Source: Rana temporaria (lineage: Eukaryota; Chordata; Amphibia; Anura; Ranidae). From it: 64,000 nt of DNA. Positions within the stretch are counted from its first letter, which is position 1; each line of letters opens with the position of its first letter. The notes beneath the pieces are model-generated. The model was not told where the DNA came from. It saw only the letters and a program-made list of their open reading frames with translations, and ran no database searches. The stretch lies in assembly GCF_905171775.1 (NCBI RefSeq), contig NC_053499.1:143803251-143867250 (forward strand), read 5' to 3'. Below are positions 52,826-63,419 of the stretch, piece after piece. The position numbers were made by a program, and so were the translations under genes.

Positions 52826-53223
52826 TGCCGCGTGCACACGACCGGACATTCCGACATCAAAACCGTGGATTTTTGTTGCATACACACGGTCACACAAATG
52901 TTGTCGGAAATTCCGAACGTCAAGAACGCGGTGACGTACAACACTACAACAAGCCGAGAAAAATGAAGTGCAATGATTACGAGCATGCGTCAAATTGATT
53001 CCGAGCATGCGTAGGATTTTTGTGCGCCGGAATTGGCTACAGACGATCGGAATTTCCGACAAGAACCTTTGTTGTCGAAAAAATTGAGAACCAGCTCTCA
53101 AATATTTGTTCTCGGAAATTCTGACAGCAAATGTCAGATGGAGCCTACACACGGTCGGATTTTCCGGCAACAAGCTCACATCGAACATTTGTTGTTGGAA
53201 ATTCCGACTGTGTGTACGTGGCA
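52826..53223. mobile_element. Q-family element, complete, TAA target duplication
   Basis: TIRs TGCCGCGTGCACACGACC and ACTGTGTGTACGTGGCA are flanked by TAA at 52823-52825 and 53224-53226. The interior repeats GGAAATTCCGAC-type palindromes and has GAGCATGCGTCAAATTGATTCCGAGCATGCG. 398 bp, no coding frame. It defines the family ends. Confidence 0.9.
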
Positions 53224-53245
53224 TAACACTCCTTTCCAATATCAC

Positions 53246-54627
53246 TGCCTGTGACACTCTCTTCCCTTACCACTGACTGTGACATTCCCTTCCCTTACCA
53301 TGCCTCTAATCACCATCTGTGACACTCTCTTCCCTTACCATGCCTCTAATCACCACCTGTGACACTCTCTTCCCTTACCATGCCTCTAATCACCATCTGT
53401 GACACTCTCTTCCCTTACCATGCCTCTAATCACCACCTATGACACTCTCTTCCCTTACCATGCCTCTAATCACCACCTATGACACTCTCTTCCCTTACCA
53501 TGCCTCTAATCACCACCTATGACACTCTCTTCCCTTACCATGCCTCTAATCACCATCTGTGACACTCTCTTCCCTTACCATGCCTCTAATCACCACCTGT
53601 GACACTCTCTTCCCTTACCATGCCTCTAATCACCATCTGTGACACTCTCTTCCCTTACCATGCCTCTAATCACCACCTATGACACTCTCTTCCCTTACCA
53701 TGCCTCTAATCACCACCTATGACACTCTCTTCCCTTACCATGCCTCTAATCACCACCTATGACACTCTCTTCCCTTACCATGCCTCTAATCACCACCTGT
53801 GACACTCTCTTCCCTTACCATGCCTCTAATCACCACCTATGACACTCTCTTCCCTTACCATGCCTCTAATCACCACCTGTGACACTCTCTTCCCTTACCA
53901 TGCCTCTAATCACCACCTATGACACTCTCTTCCCTTACCATGCCTCTAATCACCACCTGTGACACTCTCTTCCCTTACCATGCCTCTAATCACCACCTAT
54001 GACACTCTCTTCCCTTACCATGCCTCTAATCACCACCTGTGACACTCTCTTCCCTTACCATGCCTCTAATCACCACCTATGACACTCTCTTCCCTTACCA
54101 TGCCTCTAATCACCACCTATGACACTCTCTTCCCTTACCATGCCTCTAATCACCACCTATGACATTCCCTTCCCTTACCATGCCTCTAATCACCACCTAT
54201 GACATTCCCTTCCCTTACCATGCCTCTAATCACCACCTATGACACTCTCTTCCCTTACCATGCCTCTAATAACCACCTATGACACTCTCTTCCCTTACCA
54301 TGCCTCTAATCACCACCTATGACACTCTCTTCCCTTACCATGCCTCTAATAACCACCTATGACACTCTCTTCCCTTACCATGCCTCTAATCACCACCTGT
54401 GACACTCTCTTCCCTTACCATGCCTCTAATCACCACCTATGACACTCTCTTCCCTTACCATGCCTCTAATAACCACCTATGACACTCTCTTCCCTTACCA
54501 TGCCTCTAATCACCACCTATGACACTCTCTTCCCTTACCATGCCTCTAATCACCACCTATGACACTCTCTTCCCTTACCATGCCTCTAATCACCACCTAT
54601 GACACTCTCTTCCCTTACCATGCCTCT
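53246..54627. repeat. Minisatellite, 40-bp unit, about 34 copies, very homogeneous
   Basis: The unit is GACACTCTCTTCCCTTACCA followed by TGCCTCTAATCACCACCTAT. Nearly all variation is CCATCTGT/CCACCTGT/CCACCTAT, plus rare AACCACC and GACATTCC. Low divergence suggests recent expansion or homogenisation. It is strongly strand-asymmetric (pyrimidine-rich on plus). Confidence 0.97.
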
Positions 54628-54629
54628 AG

Positions 54630-55015
54630 AACGGTCCGAAGGACCATTTTCATCCGTTAACCGATGAAGCAGACTGATGGTCTGATGTGCCTACACACCA
54701 TCAGTTAAAAAACCAATCGAGTCCAACGCGGAGACGTAAAACACAACGACGTGCAGAGAAAAATGAAGTTCAATGCTTCCAAGCATGCGTCGACTTGATT
54801 CTGAGTATGCGCAGGTTTTGAACCGATGCTTTTGCGTACTAACCATCCGTTTTGACCTATCAGTTAGGCGTCCATCGGTTGAATTTTAAAGCAAGTTCTA
54901 CATTTTTGGACTGAAGGATAACTGACCGATGGGGCCCACACACGGTCGATTTGGAACGATGAAACTGAACTTCAGTCCGTTTTCATCGGTTTTGTCCGAC
55001 CGTGTGTACAGGGCC
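54630..55015. mobile_element. Q-related element, divergent subfamily
   Basis: GAGAAAAATGAAGTTCAATGCTTCCAAGCATGCGTCGACTTGATTC is shared with Q. The right end CCGACCGTGTGTACAGGGCC is followed by TTA (55016-55018). The left end ACGGTCCGAAGGACC is truncated at the array. The interior has repeated CATCAGT/ACTGATGG palindromes. Confidence 0.75.
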
Positions 55016-55017
55016 TT

Positions 55018-55219
55018 ATAGTTGTCCTGTGGACAGATTCTCCCACCTGAGCTGTGGATCTCTGCAGCTCCCCCAGAGTTACCATGGGCCTCTTGGCAGC
55101 TTCTCTGATGAATGCTCTCCTTGCCCGGCCTGTCAGTTTAGGTGGACGGCCATGTCTTGGTAGGTTTGCAGTTGTGCCATACTCTTGGATGATGGATTGA
55201 ACAGAGCTCTGTGAGTTGT
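55018..55219 (-). pseudogene. Tc1-like transposase, N-terminal DNA-binding part
   Basis: The minus-strand frame reads SSVQSIIQEYGTTANLPRHG, then RPPKLTGRARRAFIREAAKR and PMVTLGELQRSTAQVGESVH. This is the second half of the paired helix-turn-helix region, with the GRPPK-type AT-hook-like linker typical of Tc1 transposases. The start is cut by V and the catalytic part by the Q-related element, so only about 67 codons remain. It belongs to the same family as the C-terminal fragment at 36690-37146. Confidence 0.88.
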
Positions 55220-55223
55220 TTAA

Positions 55224-56433
55224 CCCTTTCATGCCTATGCCTATGTATGACATTTGGTGTTTACAAGTTAAAATCCATATTTTTGGCTAGAAAATTACTT
55301 AGAACCCCCAAACATTATATATATATTTTTAGCAGAGAATCTAGAGAATAAAATGGCGATTGTTGCAATATTTTATGTCATACGGTATTTGTGCGGCGGT
55401 GTTTTAAACACAACTTTTTGGGAAAAATTTACTTTCATGAATTTTAAAAAAATGAAAAAGTAAAATTAGCCCAATTTTTTTGCATAATGTGAAAGATGAT
55501 GTTATGCCGAGTAAATAGATACCAAGCATGACACGCTTTATAATTGCACGCACTCGTGGAATGGCGACAAACTACGGTAACTAAAAATCTCCATAGGCGA
55601 CGCTTTAAACTTTTTTTACGGTTACCAGGTTAGAGTTACAGAGTAGGCCTAGTGCTATAATTATTGCTCTCGCTCTTACGATCGCGGCGATACCTCACAT
55701 GTGTTATTTGAACACCGTTTTCATATGCGGGCGCGACTTCCGTATGCGCTTTCTTTGCTGCGCAAGCTCGCGGGGAGGGGGGCGCTTTAAAAAATTTTTT
55801 TTTTTGTTTTCTTATTTATTTATTTATTTTTTCTAATATTACATTTTTTTTTTTTTTTTTTTTTACATTTTGATCACTTTTATTGCTGTCACAAGGAATG
55901 TAAACATCCCTTGTGACAGCAATAGGTCGTGACAGGTACTCTTTATGGAGGGATCGGGGTCTAAAAGACCTCCGAGCCCTCCTTTGCACTTCAAAGTATT
56001 CAGATCGCCGAAAACGGCGATTCTGAATACTGTGTACTTTTTTAAATCCGGCGCCATTGGCAGCCGAGAAACCCGGAAGTGACGTCATGACGCCGCTTCC
56101 GTGGTTTCAATGCGCACACTGAATCAAAGCCGTTTACGGCTTTGTTTCAGAGCGCGCCGAGACGCTGGAGGCGCCGGATCGTGGATCGGGTCTCCCGGTG
56201 GGACGGGAGGCCCGGTCAGAGCGGCGAGAGGCGGCGGGAGGGGGGGGATGTCCCCTCCCGCTCCTCCGGCATAACAACCGAGCGGCTTTTAGCCGCATCG
56301 GTTGTTATGTTTGGAAAGCCGATCGCCCGCTCTAAACAACGGTACCGGGATGATGCCTGCGGCTGCAGGCATCATCCCGGTACAACCCCTGAAAGCCGAG
56401 GACGCATATATGCGTACGCTCGGCGTGAAAGGG
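55224..56433. mobile_element. V-family TTAA element built of hairpins
   Basis: The ends are CCCTTTCATGCC and GGCGTGAAAGGG, with TTAA at 55220-55223 and 56434-56437. Five clear hairpins lie in the right half: ATTGCTGTCACAAGG (55881), TTCAGATCGCCG (55998), AAAGCCG around 56126, ATAACAACCGAGCGGC (56271) and GTACCGGGATGATGCCTGC (56342). A T-run region lies at 55795-55865. No transposase. TTAA suggests piggyBac or Kolobok. Confidence 0.88.
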
Positions 56434-56695
56434 TTAAAGCTTGGGATATTTTCTTTTAACCTAACCCTGCTTTAAACTTCTCTACAACTTTATCCCTGAC
56501 CTGTGTGGTGTGTTCCTTGGCCTTCATGATGCTGTTTGTGCACTAAGGTTCTCTAACAATCCTCTGAGGGCTTCACAGAACAGCTGTATTTATACTGACA
56601 TTAAATTACAAACATGTGGACTCTATTAGGTGACTTCTGAAGACAATTCGTAGATTTTAGTTAGGGGTATCAGAGTAAAGAAGCTGAATACAAAT

Positions 56696-56795
56696 GCTCT
56701 TTGTTTACTAACATTGCATGTCTTTGTTTACTAACACCACATTGTTTTGTTTACTAATAGCAGATGTCTTTGTTTGCTAACATCACATGTTTACT
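56696..56795. repeat. Short tandem repeat, about 30-bp unit, four copies
   Basis: TCTTTGTTTACTAACATTGCATG-type units recur four times. Each contains TGTTTAC, a forkhead-type core, by chance or otherwise. Confidence 0.85.
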
Positions 56796-57649
56796 CAACC
56801 AAAAGCCTCTTTCTTCTGCCATAATTTATGGATTACTATGAAGGCTTTCTCACTTTCTTTGCGTATAAATCCAGTCGAAATTTCAATTTACCAGTCTGCA
56901 AAATGGGTGAGAGGTGAAACATGTTGCCAAAAAAAGGGGAACTGTCACTTTCCAGCGAGTTCTCCTTGCTGAAGATGAGCACTGAAATGGATCATTGGTG
57001 GATTGTGCAGACTAATAAAGACCTGGCTCAGAAAATAGGCACGAGATCTATCGTACTGCCGCCTCTCACCTCACCGCGGAAATATAAAGACAAAACCACG
57101 CTGTCAGGTTATATAGATATAGATATATGTACATATATATATATATAGGATTGCTTTCCTTCTCAGGAGAGATACGGGCAATGCCAGACTGTCATTACCG
57201 TCGTTTTTCTCCATGGCCGCCTCGCTGTGCCAAGCACGCGTTTTCCTGAAGCGGCTGAGAAATGCTTAATTGCCGGCCACATAAAACGGCTTTATTATTA
57301 TTTTTTTGGGGGCTTTTTTCAGCCCGTCTGCTCCGGCAGTTCCTGGCGGAATATTTCATTGCTCGTTTTGCCGTTGTGTTCTGCTGCGGAAATGTTGGGG
57401 CGGATCACATAACGAGGAGCCTTATTAAAAACAAATTGCAAAGTGAGACCGTGGGGAAAATATTTCAAGGTGATTTTTAAAAATAATTTCTAGAATATCT
57501 TGCAGGTTGTCAGGCTCAGTTTGGGAAATGTTCAGCTACCGGCCACAGATGGGCACTGATTCCTAAATGTATGAGTGTCTGTTGTACAATTCTGGTCATT
57601 AAAACTGCTGTTCTTTCCAGCTAGGATTTAAATAATAAAATTAAGCCTT
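56796..57649. other. Mostly non-repetitive stretch
   Basis: 57160-57480 has CpG-containing, even sequence with GAAATGCTTAATTGCCGGCC and CAAGGTGATTTTTAAAAATAATTTC, resembling a conserved non-coding element. An (AT)n run lies at 57110-57147. No protein signature in the open frames. Confidence 0.35.
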
Positions 57650-58010
57650 AATGTAGGGGTTCGCCCAAAAAAAAATTTTTTAACATTACATTCAGCCGAG
57701 TTGTCCTAATGACAATCGGCTGTTTTTTTTTTGTTTTTTTTTCCTACATACCGTATTTTCACCGCCACTTCTGGGTATGTCTTCTGCGGGACTGGGCATT
57801 CCTATCTGATTAACAGGCTTCCAATCGTCGCATACTATGCGTCACGAGTTGCCGAAAGAAGCCGAACGTCGGTGCGCAGGCGCTGTATAGAGCCGCACCG
57901 ACGTTCGGCTTCTTTCGGCAACTCGTGACGCGTATTATGCGACGGTTGGAAGCCTGTCAATCAGATAGGAACGCCCAGTCCCGCAGAAGACGATCTAAAA
58001 ACAATAAAAA
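57650..58010. mobile_element. I-family element, copy 2, right arm incomplete
   Basis: TGTAGGGGTTCGCCC, then GGGCATTCCTATCTGATTAACAGGC, GCCGAAAGAAGCCGAACGTCGG and the inverted arm CCGACGTTCGGCTTCTTTCGGC match copy 1 (11477-11993). The outer right arm after AACGCCCAGTCCCGCAGAAG is lost. Confidence 0.82.
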
Positions 58011-59075
58011 TAAAAAGTTTTCATTATTATTATTGTTATTTATTATTATTAATTTGTTACGTTCCATCCGTTTAGATACAGCATTCGTTATTTCAGATGA
58101 TTCGAAACTTCGGATAAATTTGAATTATTTCAGATAAATTCGTTACGTTCTCGAAAAGCCAAATGTGAAAGGAAATTCCAATACCTATAATTTAATAGTT
58201 AATAATAGTTAAAGAGGAGTTCCACCCAAATTTGAACTTTCGGTTATCCCACTCCTCACCCCCTTACATGCCACATTTGGCATGTAATTTTTTTTGGGGG
58301 GGGGAGTGGGGGCTTCAGGAAGAGTGGGACTTCCTGTCCCACTTCCTCCTTCCTGTAGGCGACTAAGCTTAATCGCCTACAGGAAGGGGCTGCTGTAGGC
58401 GATCGCCTAGGACACGTCACAGGTCCTAGGCGATCTCCTGGCCAATTACACGGCGCAGCGCCGGGCCGCGCCGCTCGCGCATGCGCAGTGGGTGCCCGGC
58501 CGTGAAGCCGAAAGCTGTCACGGCCGGGTGCCCACACTGAGAATGAAGACGCCGGCCGGGGAGGGGGGGAGAGGAGCGGAGCCCCGGCCGGCGCGTCGCT
58601 GGAGCGCTGGAGCAGGTAAGTGTCTGTTTATTAAAAGCCAGCAGCTACACTTTTTGTAGCTGCTGACTTTTAATAAACATACAAATTGGCTGGAACTCCC
58701 CTTTAAGTTATTATTGTAGTTATTCTTTCAGAGTTTTTTCGAATTTTCGGGTCTTAGAATTTTTTGATTTTGTTCTTATTTTCAGATTGTAGTTCTTTAG
58801 AATTTTCATTCTTATTTTTATTTTTTTTCAAAGTTTCGAATTTTCCAATTTCCAAATTTTCAAAATTTCAGATTTAAGGATTTTCAAATTTAGAATTTAC
58901 GAACTTACGAATTCTCAAATGTAAAATTTTTCGAATATTCATATTAACGAATTTTCGAATTTACGAATATTAAGGAAAAATTTGTTAAACGGGTTTTCGT
59001 TATTTCGGATATTTCCGAATTAATGTATTCGTCAAAATTTGTTAGAAAAACTTTTCGGAACTAAACAAATCGCAC
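58011..59075. mobile_element. W repeat with TTCGAATTT-type short motifs, interrupted by H
   Basis: 58040-58160 and 58720-59070 are full of ATTTCGAATTT, TTACGAA and TTCGGAT motifs with irregular spacing. The right end CGGAACTAAACAAATCGCACATGTCC looks like a terminus. H splits it at TTAA. Confidence 0.55.
58213..58702. mobile_element. H-family element, complete, TTAA target duplication
   Basis: The ends are AGAGGAGTTCCACCC and GGCTGGAACTCCCCT, with TTAA at 58209-58212 and 58703-58706. Nested inverted repeats lie inside: CTTCCTGTAGGCGA with TCGCCTACAGGAAG, CGATCGCCTAGGAC with GTCCTAGGCGAT, and AGCAGCTACACTTTTTGTAGCTGCT. No coding frame. Confidence 0.9.
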
Positions 59076-59797
59076 ATGTCCAGTCAGTATCACAGCGGCA
59101 GGAAAGTACCAAACCAACAGAGACAAGATCAATGGCAGCATGCATGTTATTGGGCACACGCATGCGCATGTGCGCACCCCCTAAACCTGTGCACAGGTCT
59201 GAAGACTGTTCTGTGCTCATTCACAGGTCTTTAGGCATGATCATGTACCCGGCTTTCCTAAGAACACAAATTGTAGATTAGAGATGTTTAGGGAGCTCTG
59301 CCATAAGTAAGTTTATAAAAGGAAAATTCATGTTTGTCCAGAGTTTACCTTTTATTCTTATCTTTGCAATTCAGCAGATTTTTGTAGCCGGCGAATTGTT
59401 ATAGACGAAGGAGAAGCCGCAGAATTGTCCTGTCGGATGTCTAAATTTAGAAGTGCTGTGATAAGTTATGCCTTCCCCAGCTTCGGTAATAGCCGCAATT
59501 TCCTGCTTGATGCCCCTCGCGCATTGCCACGCTGTCCGCACACATCAAATTAATGTTCAGAATCAGCAAAACGCAGCAAGAAGGGCCAATCTCAACCGCG
59601 CCGCCACAAAAAAAAAAGCACTGCGCCCTGGGAATTTTTTTTGATTAAATGACGATCTGTTAAAAGACTTCAGATTCGGTCTGAATACCTGACCCTGGCA
59701 CTGCCTCAAGAGGAATCCATCATGTGCCGTACGGCTGTGTGATCTCTGCCATAAGCGCAGGGAGATAGTGAGTTGCGGTGCGCGGAGTTGATCCGTC
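59076..59797. other. Mostly non-repetitive stretch
   Basis: 59340-59790 is an even-composition island with CATCAAATTAATGTTCAG and TTGATTAAATGACGATC. No repeat termini are seen up to the E insertion. No coding signal. Confidence 0.35.
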
Positions 59798-59805
59798 CTT
59801 GCAAT

Positions 59806-60176
59806 CAGTGGCGGCTGGTGCTCAAAATTTTTTGGGGGGGGGGGGGCGCAAACAAACGAAAAAAAAAAAACATCAATTGCAGCCTCACTGTGCCCATCAA
59901 ACGCAGCTACTGTGCCCATCAATTGCCATCACTGTGCCCATCAAACGCAGCCACTGTGCCCATCAAACGCAGCCACTGTGCCCATCAAACACAGCCACTG
60001 TGCCCAGCAATTGTCACCACTGTGCCCATCAATTGTCGCTACTGTGCCATGAAAAGCAGCTACTGTGCCCAGCAATTGTTGCCACTGTAACAGGAAAAGG
60101 CGCCACTGTGCCATGCCATCAATTGTCGCCAATGTGCCATGCCATCAATTGTCGCCACTGTGCCATCAATTGGCGA
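59806..60176. mobile_element. E-family element with internal array, right end lost
   Basis: The left end CAGTGGCGGCTGGTGCTC is preceded by CTTGCAAT (59798-59805). A G13 run (59832-59844) is followed by about 14 units of ACTGTGCCCATCAAACGCAGC and ATCAATTGTCGCC. The matching right terminus and TSD are not found. Confidence 0.82.
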
Positions 60177-60184
60177 AGGTTGGC

Positions 60185-60453
60185 TAGGGTTGCCACCTGT
60201 CCAGGATTCACCTGGACAGTTCGAGTTTTGAATCATGTGTCCGGATTTCAGTCCACCTGAAACCCAAACACATTATTCAGACAGAAATGTGGCTCAGAAC
60301 AGGGCTTGGCAGTAGGGTGAAGGGGCACTATGTGCACCTCATTACTATTCCCTTTGGAGTGCCCAAAGAGAGGGGCACTATGTGCACAGAAAAAAAAAAT
60401 ACTGTGTGACGCTAAGGTGTTTGGGTTTGGCTTGAATAAAAAGTGGCAACCCT
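60185..60453. mobile_element. O-family hAT-like element, copy 2
   Basis: TIRs AGGGTTGCCACCTGTCC and AAAAAGTGGCAACCCT are clear. AAGGTTGG occurs at both edges (60177-60184 and 60454-60461), consistent with an 8-bp TSD. Confidence 0.8.
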
Positions 60454-60461
60454 AAGGTTGG

Positions 60462-60550
60462 CCCATGTGGTCCAATCCAATTGAGGAGCTACTGGAGCTC
60501 AAATTGATGAAAAAGTTCATGCCGGTTCTGATAGAAAGGCGCCTGAGTTG
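60462..60550 (+). mobile_element. Tc1-like transposase fragment
   Basis: TGTGGTCCAATCCAATTGAGGAGCTACTGGAGCTCAAATTGATGAAAAAG and GGTTCTGATAGAAAGGCG recall a common Tc1-like transposase gene. Frame breaks are present and only about 30 codons remain. Confidence 0.55.
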
Positions 60551-61484
60551 CCTAGAAAGTTGACCAAGGTAGGTATGTCCACTCAGAACCGATCGTTCCG
60601 TGTTTGCTGGAAGCTGGACATTTACACTGACCAGTGTTTTTTTTTTCTGCTCCTCTGGGACTGCGGCAGATACAGTAACTTCCCAGCCTCATAAATGTTT
60701 TTATAGATGTGTTCTGCTCATCTCTGATCCCCATTATAAGATCAAAGTTCTGAATTATTTTATTCGTCCGGACAATCATAAACCAAAATCGATTTGTTAC
60801 ATTTTACTGAACCTGTCAAACATAGATGACAATAATTCATGATAATGGAGCTCTGTCTGGATATTGCCGTGTTCAACAAACCCTAAAAATTGACCCAGCA
60901 CCCCCACACTGCTGAAAATGGCTGAACCGGCCCTTTAATGACCTTCTAAAGTGAACTGATCCTCTAATTACAATTTACAGATCCTGAAAAGTTGACGTTT
61001 AATTTGCTTATATTTTTTTCTTCCATGGTTTTCCCTCCCCATCAACATGGTACTCATTTTTTTTTTTTTTTTAGCGGCGCTATACCGCCACCGCGGCTCA
61101 CAGCCCAGTGTGAAAGGGGCCTTAGAGTAGCCAAGCAAACAATGCATACAGGGTTAAATTAAAGTAAAGCTTCCCACCTGATAAAGTTGGCTGCACACAG
61201 ACTTATCTAGTGTGGGGCTGGCTGTGTATCTCCAATCTCTGGTGACAGGTCCAGCAAGCAGTCTCTTCTCAGCTTTATTTAGTGCTGGGCTGAGTATCAG
61301 TGATTGTGCTCTATAGAGATGTAGAGACACCCAATCTGCCGGGCAGTAAATAAAGCGATTTGCAGTGAAAGTTCTGTGATCAGGGAGAAGATTCACTTTA
61401 TTTCTGTGCCTTTGTCTTCTTGTAAAAGAGATATAATGGAGCTGCGGAAGCTCTCGTGAGCCCCCTGCCTCTATCCACTGCACC
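60551..61484. other. Unclassified, with a C-family fragment at 61076-61125
   Basis: 60580-60930 looks single-copy. 61076-61125 (GCGGCGCTATACCGCCACCG and CCAGTGTGAAAGGGGCCTTA) is a C right end. 61130-61480 shows no repeat termini. No coding signal. Confidence 0.35.
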
Positions 61485-62394
61485 CTCCATGTCCAGGCCA
61501 CCATGTCCAGGCCACCTGTCCAGGATTCCATCCAGGTTTTGAATCATGTGTCTGGGTATCAGTCAACCATAAAACCTGGACACATTATTCAGGCGGGGGT
61601 TCCCCAAGTGACTGAGATAGTCAAACACAAATCTGTTGCCGTCCAGGAGCTGCAAGTGGCTGTCTGGGGTTAGTTTTGGTATCACTGGGGGGCGGGGCGA
61701 TGCGATGATGTCAGCAAGAACAGTTTGGCCACACCCACTGTTTGCCGCAGCGCGCACAGTTACTACTCTCCTTTGGGCACCCAAAGGTGACCCTGGTATT
61801 TTATAATCCTATAGTGCATTGGTCTTCAAAATGTGACCCAGTGGCTGAAAGTGGCCCTTTGCTTACCTTTATATGGCTCTTGGGGCACTATTCCACCAAT
61901 GATGGACCCCATTTCCCCTGCTGACAACATCAATGGGGCTCTATTCTTCCATTTGATACCAACAATGGGGCACTATTCCTCCCAATAAAACCAATGATGA
62001 GGCACTGATAGGGAATTTCCTACTGCCAACTGTGGCCCAGGGGCTGAATGTGGCCCTTTTGCTTGCCTTTATCTGGCCCTTGGGGCACTGTTCCACCAAC
62101 TGACTCCAATGATTGGCCCCATTTCCCCTGCTGACAACATCAATGGGGCTCTATTCTTCCATTTGATACCAACAATGGGGCGCTGTTCCTCCCAATAAAA
62201 CCAATGATGAGGCACTAATGATGGGGCATTTTCTACTCCCACTGGCCACAGTCTGGTCCCCCTAAAGCCTGAAAAAACGTATCTGGTCCTTAGAACATTT
62301 GGAGACCCCTGACTATAATGTATACCACGGGAAAAAAAATTGGCCATGCCACTACAGTGTTTGGGTTTGGCTTGAAGAAAAGGTGGCAACCCTA
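61485..62394. mobile_element. O-family element, copy 3, containing X
   Basis: GGCCACCTGTCCAGGATTCC, GTTTTGAATCATGTGTCTGG and CCTGGACACATTATTCAGGC on the left, and GTGTTTGGGTTTGGCTTGAA, AAAGGTGGCAACCCTA on the right, match copy 2. The X element lies inside. The left end has a doubled CATGTCCAGGCCAC. Confidence 0.75.
61817..62311. mobile_element. X-family hAT-like element with internal duplication
   Basis: The ends CATTGGTCTTCAAAATGTGAC and GAACATTTGGAGACCCCTG resemble hAT termini. Flanks CTATAGTG and CTATAATG differ at one position. Inside, a segment of about 200 bp is tandemly duplicated (CCCCATTTCCCCTGCTGACA at about 61908 and 62118, through CCAATGATGAGGCACT). Confidence 0.75.
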
Positions 62395-62604
62395 TCCTGG
62401 CCCTGGGAAATGTTTAACAGTAGGGCAGAGTGTCCAGGGAGGGAGGCTGGAGAGGGCTGCTGGCTTTGGGGGGGTGCAACAGGAATCTGGGGGAGCATAG
62501 CCCGCCCCAAAACCCTTCTAGATCCCACCATGCCAGGAAAGGTATCAACAAGCCCTTCATTGTGTAATAAAACTGCCCATTGAGATGGAGTGAGACTTGA
62601 ATGG
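62395..62604. other. No feature recognised
   Basis: Short stretch between O copy 3 and the Tc1-like remnant. Overlapping open frames lack domains. Confidence 0.3.
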
Positions 62605-63015
62605 AGACTACTAAAGTCTTGAGGAAAAATGTTTCATTTTTTACACACAACCATCTCTCGGGTTTACAGAGAATGGTCCCAAATAGAGAAAGTATCCAGT
62701 GAGTGGCAGTTGCGTGGAGGAAAATGCCTTGTTGATGTCACAGGAGAATGGGCAGATGATAGAAAGGCAACAGTGACCCTAGGTTCACATCTCTGCGTTC
62801 TGTAAGGGCTGCGTATGCGCAGGCACAGCCCCCCATGCAATTCCTGCACCCGTAGGGTTACTCAAATAACCACTCGTTACAACCAAGGTATGCAGAAGAC
62901 AATCTCTGAACACACAACACATCGAACCAGGGAGCAGATGGACTACAGCAGCAGAAGACCACGCCTGGTGCTACTCCTGTCAGCCAAGAACAGGAAAGTG
63001 TCTCTGTGTTATAGC
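62605..63015 (+). pseudogene. Tc1-like transposase N-terminal remnant, with an 80-bp insertion
   Basis: The frame at 62855-63010 reads TQITTRYNQGMQKTISEHTT and SSRRPRLVLLLSAKNRKV, the helix-turn-helix part of a common frog and fish Tc1-like family. The upstream part (REWSQIEKVSSEWQLRGGKC at 62669-62728) is separated by an insert of about 80 bp (62778-62857) with ends ACCCTAGGTTCACATC and CCCGTAGGGT. After KNRK the frame leaves the family and stops. The catalytic domain is absent. Confidence 0.85.
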
Positions 63016-63419
63016 AGGATGAATACTCGCAAATAGATTGCAAGCTCTTCAGCCAAAACTTCAGAGGGGTGTAGAGAGGTGTTGATTTTCACTGCTCATC
63101 AATCACTGAATTCCACTTTTTGCCTTCAGCTCTTTAATGATCAGCATTGTGTTTTGCGCTCAGTTGCTGTGCGGGGAATTGGCGATGAATTCATTAGTAT
63201 TGGATAACACTGTACTCTATAGGTTCCGATATATAATGTATGAGCTCTAGGCTGGGACTACACTGACGCTTCTCCGGGATCAACAGAAACACCCGGCACT
63301 CACTTCAATGGAATTCTTTTTTCATGTATACATCAAATATTCATCGCTATCTCCAGGAATAATATAACTAGACTGATTGTAGCACACGCTAACTGGTCGT
63401 GTTATACAGACCTACCAAC
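63016..63419. other. Apparently single-copy stretch
   Basis: 63090-63360 has even composition (TGAATTCATTAGTATTGG). No repeat termini and no coding signal. Confidence 0.3.

Larger units (their letters stand above)
55018..56690 (-). mobile_element. Tc1-like element containing V, same family as 35982
   Basis: 55018-55219 holds the transposase 5' part and 56438-56690 the upstream region (CAGAACAGCTGTATTTATAC, GGTGACTTCTGAAGACAATTCG). V separates them at TTAA. The outer terminus beyond 56690 is replaced by a short tandem repeat. Confidence 0.85.

Noticed and set aside
53246..54627. CRISPR-like regular array
   Set aside because: Units are contiguous 40-bp copies without unique spacers, and the sequence is vertebrate. 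It is a minisatellite.
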